NCBI RefSeq assembly: GCF_016801865.2
Contig: NC_068939.1
Span: 88,145,396 to 88,209,395, forward strand
From: Culex pipiens pallens
Taxonomy: Eukaryota; Arthropoda; Insecta; Diptera; Culicidae
Direction: 5' to 3'
Length of the DNA stretch: 64,000 nt
Positions 11,080 through 20,986 of this stretch are shown piece after piece; the first letter of the stretch is position 1, and each line of letters starts with the position of its first letter. The notes beneath the pieces are model-generated. The model ran no database searches and was not told where the DNA came from. It saw nothing but the letters and a program-made list of their open reading frames with translations. A program made the position numbers and the translations under genes.

Positions 11080-12749
11080 CACAGTGGTTCAAAAGGCTGT
11101 TTTGACGAACTTAATTGATTAGAGCAAAAAGTAAGCATTTTTGTGCATCGACATGTTCTACAACTTTGTTCAGCGTTGTCATGGCCTACTTTTGATGAAA
11201 TTTGTTTTTCAAAATACTCATCACAGTAGGCTATGGAATTTCTAACTTTTGACTGTTAAGAGATAGAGCTTTAGTGTCTTCGGCAAAGTTGTAGGGCTGA
11301 AATTTTCCACAAACTTTGTCGAAGACGCCAAAGCTCTATCTTTGCGTTGAATACCAGTTTTGGAACCTTTTTCATAAATCCCTGCCGAAAACCAGTTTTT
11401 TTACTAAAACTATGTTGAATTTTGATTTTTGACGATTACAATGTTCAGAAGAGTTGTCAGTAATATCAAAACAAACAACTTTGTCGAAGACGCCAAATTG
11501 ATAGGAGCTATATGTGATGAGTTATAGCAAGATTTCGTGATAATTTAGCTAGTTTTCGAGATCGGTATACAAAGCCTCGGGCAAATTTGGGCAAAAACCC
11601 ATACAATAGGCTTCAAGTATGACTATTCCACTACAAAATGTCAGGTGAATCATTCGTCCGAAGGTTTACGGTCATAGATTTCTGAGCATTTCAATTTATT
11701 TTATTTTTGATGACTATTTAAATGCATTTAGGACACTTTTAAGGCACATAAGCCATTTTTGCGATTTTTTCGGACACACGAGGCGTGTAGGCCAGACTCT
11801 TGTGAAAATTTTGATGTATTGGAAGTCTATCTTTGGAACCTATTGGCTAATAAATAATATGAATGTTTGAAATAATTTACTGTCTTTGCAACACCAACGT
11901 TATTACGTTGTCTAGATGTCTAGATTCGCCGATTAACTCTTTTGGAAGGAATTTTTTTTTCAAAGATGTTCACAAAAATACACTGGATAACCTCAAAAAT
12001 AGACTTCCAATACATCAAAATTTTCACAAGAGGCTGGCCTACACGCCTCGTGTGTCCGAAAAAATCGCAAAAATGGCTTATGTGCCTTAAAAGTGTCCTA
12101 AATGCATATAAATAGTCATCAAAAATAAAATAAATTAAAATGCTCGGAAATCTATGACCGTAAACCTTCGGACGAATGATTCACCCGACATTTTGTAGTG
12201 AAATAGTCATACTTGAAGCCTATTGTATGGGTTTTTGCCCAAATTTGCCCGAGGCTTTGTATACCGAGCTCGAAAACTAGCTAAATTATCACCAAATCTT
12301 GCTATAACTCATCACACATAGCTCCTATCAATTTGGCGTCTTCGACAAAGTTGTTTGTTTTGATATTACTGACAACTCTTCTGAACATTGTAATCGTCAA
12401 AAATCAAAGTTCAACATAGTTTTAGTAAAAAAACTGGTTTTCGGCAGGGATTTATGAAAAAGGTTCCAAAACTGGTATTCAACGCAAAGATAGAGCTTTG
12501 GCGTCTTCGACAAAGTTTGTGGAAAATTTCAGCCCTACAACTTTGCCGAAGACACCAAAGCTCTATCTCTTAACAGTCAAAAGTTAGAAATTCCATAGCC
12601 TACTGTGATGAGTATTTTGAAAAACAAATTTCATCAAAAGTAGGCCATGACAACGCTGAACAAAGTTGTAGAACATGTCGATGCACAAAAATGCTTACTT
12701 TTTGCTCTAATCAATTAAGTTCGTCAAAACAGCCTTTTGAACCACTGTG
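11080..12749. mobile_element. 1.67-kb near-perfect palindromic element, Transib-like ends, TSD CGATG
   Basis: The termini are CACAGTGGTTCAAAAGG and its complement. The 5 bp before the left end (11075-11079) and after the right end (12750-12754) are both CGATG. The arms 11080-11830 and 11999-12749 pair over about 751 bp with no net indel and roughly ten mismatches seen, around a 168-bp spacer. The site it entered can be checked against B3, which lacks it. Ends starting CAC plus 5-bp duplications fit the Transib superfamily; the assignment is inference, as no transposase is present. Confidence 0.85.
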
Positions 12750-13008
12750 CGATGTATGGGACCCTAAACCAAGTCGAATGCAACCGGTTTGATCAAAATC
12801 GGTCCAGCCAGTGCTGAGAAAACTTGGCAAGATTTTTGAACACATACATACATACACACACACATACACACACACACACATACACACACACAGACATTTG
12901 TTCAGTTTTCGATTCTGAGTCGATAGGTATACATGAATATAGGTCTACGAGCTGTTTTTCAAAAGTTCATTTTTCGAGCAGGATTATAGCCTTACCTCAG
13001 TGAGGAAG

Positions 13009-13180
13009 GCAAAACATGAAAAAATAGATAGGCAAAATGTAATAATAGGAGGTGGTAGAATAGGCTAAATACTACCAATAAAAAAACACATACTAAACAA
13101 GATAAATGCAAATTAAAATACTAAATATTAAACAAGAAAAACATAAAACAAGAGAAGTAAAGTTTTTCATAGAGCAAAAG
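13009..13180. repeat. Dispersed repeat, also at 41840-41960
   Basis: The segment containing TAATAATAGGAGGTGGTAGA and ACTAAACAAGATAAATG recurs at 41840-41960 with moderate divergence. It is an unclassified dispersed repeat. From 13181 to 13799 the DNA is AT-rich and I recognise nothing. Confidence 0.7.
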
Positions 13181-13799
13181 TTGCTCAAAATCACCTTTTG
13201 AACATGGGAAAAATAAAAATTTAAAAAAAAAAAATTGGGGCAGTAGAGGGTCAACACATGGATGCTTGATTTAAAATTTCATTCAAAAAGCGTTTTTTAG
13301 AATTGGAAAAAATGTTGTCAGCAACTAGTTGCAAAACTAGATTTTAACACAACTCGCTGTATTTATCAACCCCGGTTAACTTCGTTGCATAAATATTCGA
13401 CCCGTGATGAAAAAAACTTCTTTTTGCAATCAGCAGATTCTGTCTTAAATATAATTATTGAAGTGTTCAAAGAGATTTCCTGAAAGTTTTTCACAAATAA
13501 GGGTGTGCTTCAAATAACAGTGAATCTAAAGCAGAGCCCAAATTCAAGAAGAAAATTGTGAAGAACAGAAAAAATAGTGAGAATTAGCAGCATCTAACTA
13601 AATATTCCTGGCTTGGCATTCACGGTGAATTTGACGAAGTTTGAAGTGCTGAAATACAGGAATTTTTTTTTCTGATCAATTGTGTTCATATCTTAGTAGA
13701 GTAAAATTTTTGGTTGCGGTAAGTGTCTTTATTTGGATCTCGAGCCGGTTTACTGTTAGGGAAATTATTCATCAGAAAGAATTAATTTCGTGATGGAAA

Positions 13800-14174
13800 T
13801 CAGTGGCTCAAATCAAGAGCAAACGACGGTTGCCTTTTGGCCTTTTTTTTATAGCTTAGAATTTCGCCTTGATTGCCTGAAAAAGTAGAATTATTTAGTG
13901 TAGTTATTTAATTCAGAAAAAAAAGCATTACCTTTTTTATTTGGTTTTTGTTTTGGACCTTCCAAGTTAGCAACATGGTTTTGTACCTTATGGCATCGTT
14001 TAATTTTGCAGAAACATTCTATCGTCCGCAATTTTGAAACTAGAACTTTAATACAAAGTTCACTTACGAATGAGACAAGGCTCAAAATTAGGCCAAAACA
14101 CCAAGCCATCCAAGCTGGAGTAATGTCAGAGAAAAACAATGCATCCATGGTTTATGCGACTCGTAATCTGTGAG
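13800..14174 (-). pseudogene. Displaced 3' end of the ionotropic receptor gene (last transmembrane segment and tail)
   Basis: On the minus strand 14148-13932 encodes a peptide starting MDALFFSDITPAWMAW, with a hydrophobic segment GLILSLVSFVSE that fits the third membrane helix of insect ionotropic receptors, followed by a basic tail. A donor AAG|GTAATG at 13931 and an acceptor TTTTTCAG ending at 13877 suggest a 55-bp intron. The last exon would end with TGA at 13800-13802. The fragment is in the same frame as the receptor ORF at 15994-17523 once the element at 14175-16001 and one 9-bp duplication are ignored, except for a TAA at 14152-14154. It is no longer joined to the receptor, so I call it a gene remnant. 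Confidence 0.72.
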
Positions 14175-16001
14175 GGATCTATGACATTTCCCCGAAACCC
14201 ATATTACCGAAGGGACATTTCCCCGAATGCCACTTCCCCGAAAAGACACTTCCCCTAATAGTCATTTCCCCGAATTCCATTTACCCGAATTTCCCATTTC
14301 CCCTAATCGTCCACATTCCCGAATGCCATTTTCCCGAATGGGCCACAATCCCGAATGCCATTTACCCGATTAGTCATATCCCTGAATAGTCATTTCCCTG
14401 AACGCCATTTCCCCGAATGCGGTCAAGCCGAAATGCCCGGTGCCCCGGAGCGCGCGCGCTCCTGGGCACCGGGCATTTCGGCTTGACCGCGTTCGGGGAA
14501 ATCGCATTTTACAGTCGACTCTCTGCTTGTCAATATCCAAGGGACCGTCGAGGAAGAGAATCATCAGATTACAGAACGATGCAAAATGAAGACTCGATTG
14601 AAAATATTTTTCTCTTGATACCCAGCTATGGGAGAGAATCATGGCAACGTCCATCAAACAAAAACACACAAATTTCAAACACCCTTTAAAGCTTCGTTTC
14701 GCCAAGCAAAATGTCTGTGCAAGCCATGAAAACTGAAATTATTGACAACCGGAAGAGATTTTTAAAGCAAACAGGGACTGAAGAATTCATCGATAGATGG
14801 AGAATTATTGATATCTAGAAGATCGACAGCCAGAGAGTCGACTCTATAAGAAAAAAAAATGATGGCACTTTTTATCACATCAAACTACATATAATATTTC
14901 TTGAAAGGTTCGTATTGGCCTTGAATGATCAACTTTCTTTTTGGCTTCACTCAGAACAGACGTTGCATTTTAGGGGGGAAGTGGTGTTGGAAGGTTTGGT
15001 ACTATTCATTCAAATACAATGAATATTGTTACAGACTTTTTTTTTATACATTCTCAAAACAAATACCTTTTTCTTATAGACATGATAATAATAATGCAAT
15101 AGAAGTTTTGTTATTTTTTATGATTCAAAAACATACCGTGCGATTTTCGTAGTACCCCGTATCAGTAGAACCCAGTTCACACTGATCATTTTATTCACAT
15201 TGCTGGTTTGGGATTTGGCGAAAAGTATAATCAACAAAAATTTGTACCAGCCTTATGTAACTATTTGTTCGATTTTTTGCATTTTTGAACAAAAATCGAA
15301 AAAAAAATCCTTGCAAATTAAGCTTAAATTTGTGATATTATTGTTCACAAGAAAAATAAGCTTTACTAAGTACAATGACCCTTTGAACGATCGCAAAGGA
15401 TTTAAAATGGATTTTTAATTCAATTTCTAAAAATTCACTTCACGGCCCTTCTTGGCAGAAAAGCTCCTACTTGACAGCTCGATCCAGGGGGGCCATAGTT
15501 GATCCATCGAAAAAATGTTGTCTTGTCAATAACTTTTTTTTTGCATAAAAATGAAGAAAAAAAAGTTATCAGAAATGGTTTTTAATCGTGTTTCTTACCG
15601 TTGTTCATAAAAATTGACAAAGGGCTTTACTACCCAATTTACAACATTTAATCAACAGCATACCCGAAAAAGCTGTTTGTTCGGAAAATTGAGAAAGAAA
15701 ATAACTGTTAGTCATGGAAAAAGGCTTAAGCGAAAATGATGATTAGGGGATATGCAAATTCGGGTAATTTTAAATTTAAATAAACGGCAATTGGCGTAAG
15801 TGTCACTTCGGGGAAATGGCATTCGGGGAAATGGCCGATTAGGGGAAATGGCATTCGGGGATATAGCCGATTAGGGGAAATGATATTCGGGGAAATGGCA
15901 TTCGGGGATGTGGCTGATTAGGGGAAGTGGTATTCGGGGATGTGACCAATTAGGGGAAATGATTTTCGGGGAAATGGCATTCGGGGAAATGAGCTAGACC
16001 C
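14175..16001. mobile_element. Foldback element with 9-bp TSD, inserted in the receptor gene
   Basis: The ends are GGATCTATGACATTTCCCC (left) and, on the other strand, GGGTCTAGCTCATTTCCCC (right). Both arms are built from reiterated ATTCGGGGAAATGGC-type units (14185-14510 and, inverted, 15780-15995). The flanks carry an exact 9-bp direct repeat ATCTGTGAG at 14166-14174 and 16002-16010. A 9-bp duplication is usual for Mutator-like elements; no transposase is visible, so this is a non-autonomous copy. The AT-rich interior (14514-15760) has only short spurious frames. Confidence 0.85.
14407..14502. repeat. 96-bp GC-rich palindrome
   Basis: ATTTCCCCGAATGCGGTCAA at 14407 reads outward to its complement at 14502, with a tip of GGAGCGCGCGCGCTCC at about 14447-14462. 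Pairing is almost perfect with essentially no loop. It sits inside the left arm of the foldback element. Confidence 0.95.
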
Positions 16002-17523
16002 ATCTGTGAGTACTTCCGTCCAACGTTTGCCAGTACTCAAAGAGTCCACTTTCGAGGATATACGAAAAAGTAAGGCTTAAAATTTTAAGAAACGGGCTTC
16101 GATAAGCCAGATTAATCGTTAAGTGATTCATTGACAGAGGTTCACGTAGCACTGTGTAACGGTGCATGCGTTGGTTGTTGTCGTAATAATAAGAAGCTAC
16201 GAATTCAGCTACATTTTTTGTAGCAATGTAAGCATGTTCCATGTCCATATCAACGATCGATTCCAAGCTATCGACTACTATACCACCGATCAAACTGTGA
16301 TTCGTCGCACTAGGATAGCTCAACAAATTCACTTTGATTTTGATTCCGGAATCAATCAACTCTTGCAACGTGTTGATCTGTCGGGTTGCCGGCTTTCTGA
16401 TCATCATTGATTGCAGTTTGGTTTCGTAGGCACAAGTTGTGAAGAAGATCAATACAATCAACGATAGTAGAGCTATCTTTTCACATCGTCTAGCTTTATG
16501 TAGATCATATCGTTCGAATCCACACACAACTAACAGGATTGGATCATTTCGAAGAAGCGATGGAAACAGCAATTTCAACAATTCCGCTAAACCAAGAAGT
16601 GATCCTAGTAGTAACCAAACACCCCATTGAAACGGAAAAAAGAACAGCTGCACGATTATTAGTTGGGATCTGGGCACTAAAATTGTTTCGTAATACATTA
16701 GCGATGTTAAAAGGCGGTTAAAACCAAATCTGTTATAGTTGTCTAAAACGTAAAATGTTAAATCAATATCGATTCGTTTAGTATCAAAATGCCTGAGAAA
16801 GCATGGGTCACTAAAATCGTTTGCCCTGTTGCCACAGGGATGATAAGACTTCCAGACAGTGGTGTTCATGAGCAAAGCGGTTTCTTTTGACCATAAATAT
16901 AAAGGTGAATCGCTAATAATTTTTTTTCGTCCCGCGATCTTCAGCCGTCTTCCGTGTATATTGTGAATCATAGAACTGTTGAACACCTCACTCGGAGCTC
17001 CCAAATAATTCAGCTGAGTTCGTTTAACTATATCAACGGCCCACATTCGACGATGCTTCTCGTCCAAATAAACCACATTGTAGTAGTTCAAATTTCTTAA
17101 AATCTCATCACATTTAACAAAATCCTTGGATTCTGTATCGACAAGCACAAGTATCTTAGTACTAGGACTCATGAATTCCATTACGTTGTTGAAATAGTAA
17201 TAGTTGAATCTTTTCGATAGTTGGTTGGCCTCAAGCACAATCAGCATTTTCTCAGTACTCCACTGGTCAATACGAACGATAGGGGCATATGTTAAAAATA
17301 TCTCCTTCGATACAAACTTAAGCTCCGGCGCCTGAAGAACCTTCTCGAGGCTAGTGTTTTTGGAAAATCGGTAAAATACACAACTTGGTACACCAGATTC
17401 GGAGGCTGCTAGGTAATTAATTACTGAAACGATGTATTTGGTAGGTTGTGACGAGGTGCTTCCAGTTCTAACAAATAAAATAAGGACCACAAATATTGCC
17501 AGTAACCATACAGAAGAAGCCAT
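15994..17523 (-). CDS. Divergent insect ionotropic receptor (IR), 3' end cut off by a transposon
   Basis: A 509-residue frame encodes a variant ionotropic glutamate-like receptor of the insect chemosensory type. Residues 1-20 are a signal peptide; about 21-290 form the extracellular N-terminal and S1 parts. TM1 is near 297-319 (begins QWGVWLLLGS), and TM2 near 349-366 with the typical CAYETKLQSM exit. S2 spans about 370-497, including the INTLQELIDSG stretch characteristic of IRs. A complete IR then needs a third helix, but here the frame stops after LDGSTHRWV: the last two residues and TAG come from the inserted element, and the missing helix lies at 13932-14148. ATG is in good context (AAAATGG). 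As written the product lacks TM3 and is probably non-functional. It is assigned to the IR family, most likely a fast-evolving taste-type clade; the exact member is unknown. Confidence 0.88.
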   Translation of the reverse strand: MASSVWLLAIFVVLILFVRTGSTSSQPTKYIVSVINYLAASESGVPSCVFYRFSKNTSLEKVLQAPELKFVSKEIFLTYAPIVRIDQWSTEKMLIVLEANQLSKRFNYYYFNNVMEFMSPSTKILVLVDTESKDFVKCDEILRNLNYYNVVYLDEKHRRMWAVDIVKRTQLNYLGAPSEVFNSSMIHNIHGRRLKIAGRKKIISDSPLYLWSKETALLMNTTVWKSYHPCGNRANDFSDPCFLRHFDTKRIDIDLTFYVLDNYNRFGFNRLLTSLMYYETILVPRSQLIIVQLFFFPFQWGVWLLLGSLLGLAELLKLLFPSLLRNDPILLVVCGFERYDLHKARRCEKIALLSLIVLIFFTTCAYETKLQSMMIRKPATRQINTLQELIDSGIKIKVNLLSYPSATNHSLIGGIVVDSLESIVDMDMEHAYIATKNVAEFVASYYYDNNQRMHRYTVLREPLSMNHLTINLAYRSPFLKILSLTFSYILESGLFEYWQTLDGSTHRWV

Positions 17524-17655
17524 TTTAGAAGCACATCGCTCAGGGTTTGGGTTATTCTCACAATGAAAACTGTTATTATTTTACACCACAACAAACTTAG
17601 CTTACATATACCTTTAAACACTATAGATGATTGAAATTTGATACAAACGCGGAAT

Positions 17656-17812
17656 GGGTTCGTTCAAAAATTACGACCATGAATAAGGGATGGAGGGGGG
17701 GGGAGGGTCTTGAGTTTTTGATAGACCATATCAAAGTATAAGAAAAGTGCGTGACAGGAGGGAGGGGGTCTGAAATCTCACAAATCTGTGAACGTAGTAA
17801 CTAAACAACCCC
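17656..17812. mobile_element. Short MITE with G-rich interior
   Basis: GGGTTCGTTCAAAAATTACG at 17656 is mirrored by CGTAGTAACTAAACAACCCC ending at 17812. AAT flanks both ends (17653-17655 and 17813-17815). The interior has GGGATGGAGGGGGGGGGAGGG at about 17687-17707, a candidate G-quadruplex. Confidence 0.55.
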
Positions 17813-17987
17813 AATGAGGATCAATCGCTATGAAATCAGTAGAAAGATTTTGCATATTTTCATTAAAACCAGCGAATAATTGATACTACCGTCATGTGGG
17901 GCAAAACGGTACACAGCCTAGTTACTGCATTAAATTGTGAAACAAAATTTTTCTAGAGTATAAATACCCGTCTTTGCCAAAGTTTGT

Positions 17988-20082
17988 CAAAAACAAAAAC
18001 AAAAACAAAAACAAAAACAAAAACAAAAACAAAAACAAAAACAAAAACAAAAACAAAAACAAAAACAAAAACAAAAACAAAAACAAAAACAAAAACAAAA
18101 ACAAAAACAAAAACAAAAACAAAAACAAAAACAAAAACAAAAACAAAAACAAAAACAAAAACAAAAACAAAAACAAAAACAAAAACAAAAACAAAAACAA
18201 AAACAAAAACAAAAACAAAAACAAAAACAAAAACAAAAACAAAAACAAAAACAAAAACAAAAACAAAAACAAAAACAAAAACAAAAACAAAAACAAAAAC
18301 AAAAACAAAAACAAAAACAAAAACAAAAACAAAAACAAAAACAAAAACAAAAACAAAAACAAAAACAAAAACAAAAACAAAAACAAAAACAAAAACAAAA
18401 ACAAAAACAAAAACAAAAACAAAAACAAAAACAAAAACAAAAACAAAAACAAAAACAAAAACAAAAACAAAAACAAAAACAAAAACAAAAACAAAAACAA
18501 AAACAAAAACAAAAACAAAAACAAAAACAAAAACAAAAACAAAAACAAAAACAAAAACAAAAACAAAAACAAAAACAAAAACAAAAACAAAAACAAAAAC
18601 AAAAACAAAAACAAAAACAAAAACAAAAACAAAAACAAAAACAAAAACAAAAACAAAAACAAAAACAAAAACAAAAACAAAAACAAAAACAAAAACAAAA
18701 ACAAAAACAAAAACAAAAACAAAAACAAAAACAAAAACAAAAACAAAAACAAAAACAAAAACAAAAACAAAAACAAAAACAAAAACAAAAACAAAAACAA
18801 AAACAAAAACAAAAACAAAAACAAAAACAAAAACAAAAACAAAAACAAAAACAAAAACAAAAACAAAAACAAAAACAAAAACAAAAACAAAAACAAAAAC
18901 AAAAACAAAAACAAAAACAAAAACAAGAACAAAAACAAAAACAAGAACAAAAACAAAAACAAAAACAAAAACAAAAACAAAAACAAAAACAAAAACAAAA
19001 ACAAAAACAAAAACAAAAACAAAAACAAAAACAAAAACAAAAACAAAAACAAAAACAAAAACAAAAACAAAAACAAAAACAAAAACAAAAACAAAAACAA
19101 AAACAAAAACAAAAACAAAAACAAAAACAAAAACAAAAACAAAAACAAAAACAAAAACAAAAACAAAAACAAAAACAAAAACAAAAACAAAAACAAAAAC
19201 AAAAACAAAAACAAAAACAAAAACAAAAACAAAAACAAAAACAAAAACAAAAACAAAAACAAAAACAAAAACAAAAACAAAAACAAAAACAAAAACAAAA
19301 ACAAAAACAAAAACAAAAACAAAAACAAAAACAAAAACAAAAACAAAAACAAAAACAAAAACAAAAACAAAAACAAAAACAAAAACAAAAACAAAAACAA
19401 AAACAAAAACAAAAACAAAAACAAAAACAAAAACAAAAACAAAAACAAAAACAAAAACAAAAACAAAAACAAAAACAAAAACAAAAACAAAAACAAAAAC
19501 AAAAACAAAAACAAAAACAAAAACAAAAACAAAAACAAAAACAAAAACAAAAACAAAAACAAAAACAAAAACAAAAACAAAAACAAAAACAAAAACAAAA
19601 ACAAAAACAAAAACAAAAACAAAAACAAAAACAAAAACAAAAACAAAAACAAAAACAAAAACAAAAACAAAAACAAAAACAAAAACAAAAACAAAAACAA
19701 AAACAAAAACAAAAACAAAAACAAAAACAAAAACAAAAACAAAAACAAAAACAAAAACAAAAACAAAAACAAAAACAAAAACAAAAACAAAAACAAAAAC
19801 AAAAACAAAAACAAAAACAAAAACAAAAACAAAAACAAAAACAAAAACAAAAACAAAAACAAAAACAAAAACAAAAACAAAAACAAAAACAAAAACAAAA
19901 ACAAAAACAAAAACAAAAACAAAAACAAAAACAAAAACAAAAACAAAAACAAAAACAAAAACAAAAACAAAAACAAAAACAAAAACAAAAACAAAAACAA
20001 AAACAAAAACAAAAACAAAAACAAAAACAAAAACAAAAACAAAAACAAAAACAAAAACAAAAACAAAAACAAAAACAAAACA
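17988..20082. repeat. 6-bp satellite (AAAAAC)n, about 349 copies
   Basis: 2,094 bp of CAAAAA units. I find only two substitutions, both A to G, at 18927 and 18945, three units apart. It lies about 190 bp upstream of the exon at 20270. The KNKNKN, KTKTKT, FLFLFL and FCFCFC frames across it are artefacts. Confidence 0.98.
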
Positions 20083-20269
20083 ATTCTCAGCAGGTACTCT
20101 GCAATTAAATCGCGTTTTTAAATATAATTTAAATATTTATTTAGAACAATACACTTTTTTAAAACATACTTCCTACGAATGATAAAAATGATACGAAAAA
20201 ATGTTCAAATTCAACCTGAATTGATAACTTTTATTTCAATTTTGTCTCCTATCTATCTCCCCTCTACAG

Positions 20270-20986
20270 GTGACCCCCAGCACCACCCGGCGCACCAAAT
20301 CCTTCGACGACAGCGCGTGGAAATCCCAAAATCGGGACGCTGCCCTACAACACTTCCCATCGGCCGTTTCATCCGTTGCTCTATCGTCATCGGAAGACCC
20401 CTCTACCGAGCCCGACTTCAGTTACAGCTCCACGGGCACCACCACCAGCATCAGCTGCGGCGGTGGCCTGGACGATATTCTAGTAATCGAAAGTGAAAGT
20501 GCCGACCCGTCTGGGAGCTATTCTCGGTGTGGAACCCTTAGCCGGGGCGAAGTCCGCAAAAGCCGGTCCAAAATGAAGAGCTACCTCAAACGCTGCAAGG
20601 ATGCCCTGATTGGGCCAAGTCCGCAAACGGAGGACACGTGTCCAATCACACATCACGAAGCGATCGTCCAGCATCAACAGCAGGACCAACAACAGTCCCA
20701 GCTTCCTCCGGCGGTTCCAATTCCGACCGCCAACTGGTATCTGGACGATCAGCTGTTCGAGATACGGCCGGAAGATAACCGAGAACCGTACTCGTCGTTC
20801 GCCTCGGCTAGGCTCAAGGAACAGCTGGAGAGTGAGGAGCAGCAGCAGCAGCAGCTTGAGCAATTGGGTCATGAGAAGCAAATCGACCAACCATTGGCCA
20901 AAGATGGTGATGATCCATTGGATTTCGTGAATGAAAGTGGTGCCGGAGGTGGTGGATTGGAACCAGCTCGCGTTCAGGGATCACAG
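20270..20986 (+). CDS. Internal coding exon, polar/disordered protein with a basic MKSYLKRCKDALIG block
   Basis: The exon is bounded by a pyrimidine-rich acceptor (TCTCCCCTCTACAG, AG at 20268-20269) and a consensus donor CAG|GTAAGT at 20986/20987. Its 717 nt are an exact 239 codons open in one frame. The product starts VTPSTTRRTKSFDDSAW and is rich in Ser, Thr, Gln and acidic residues, with a Q-run near residue 195. A compact basic block, SRSKMKSYLKRCKDALIG, falls around residues 98-115 and is the part most likely to be conserved. I do not recognise the family. Ser/Thr-rich segments around TRRTKSFDD and SRCGTLSRGE look like signalling or cytoskeletal adaptor sequence, which is a guess. The other exons are not identified in this window; the satellite at 17988 would lie in the upstream intron. 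Confidence 0.75.

Larger units (their letters stand above)
10088..13011 (-). mobile_element. Family B repetitive element (copy B1), interrupted by a palindromic insertion
   Basis: The left end TTAATCCACC...GATGCCTTCCTCAC and the right end CTCAGTGAGGAAGGC are the two ends also seen at 45513-46466 and 42102-43378, here in the opposite orientation. The body includes five 164-bp tandem units and a CA-rich stretch at 12842-12892. B sequence stops at 11079 and resumes at 12755, on either side of a palindromic element with a 5-bp target duplication. No coding capacity is evident. Confidence 0.75.

Noticed and set aside
14370..14705. Frames on both strands around the 96-bp palindrome
   Set aside because: They mirror each other because the DNA is palindromic; no independent coding signal.
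17922..20182. 700-codon KNKNKN, KTKTKT, FLFLFL and FCFCFC frames
   Set aside because: Direct translation of the AAAAAC satellite in several frames on both strands at once.
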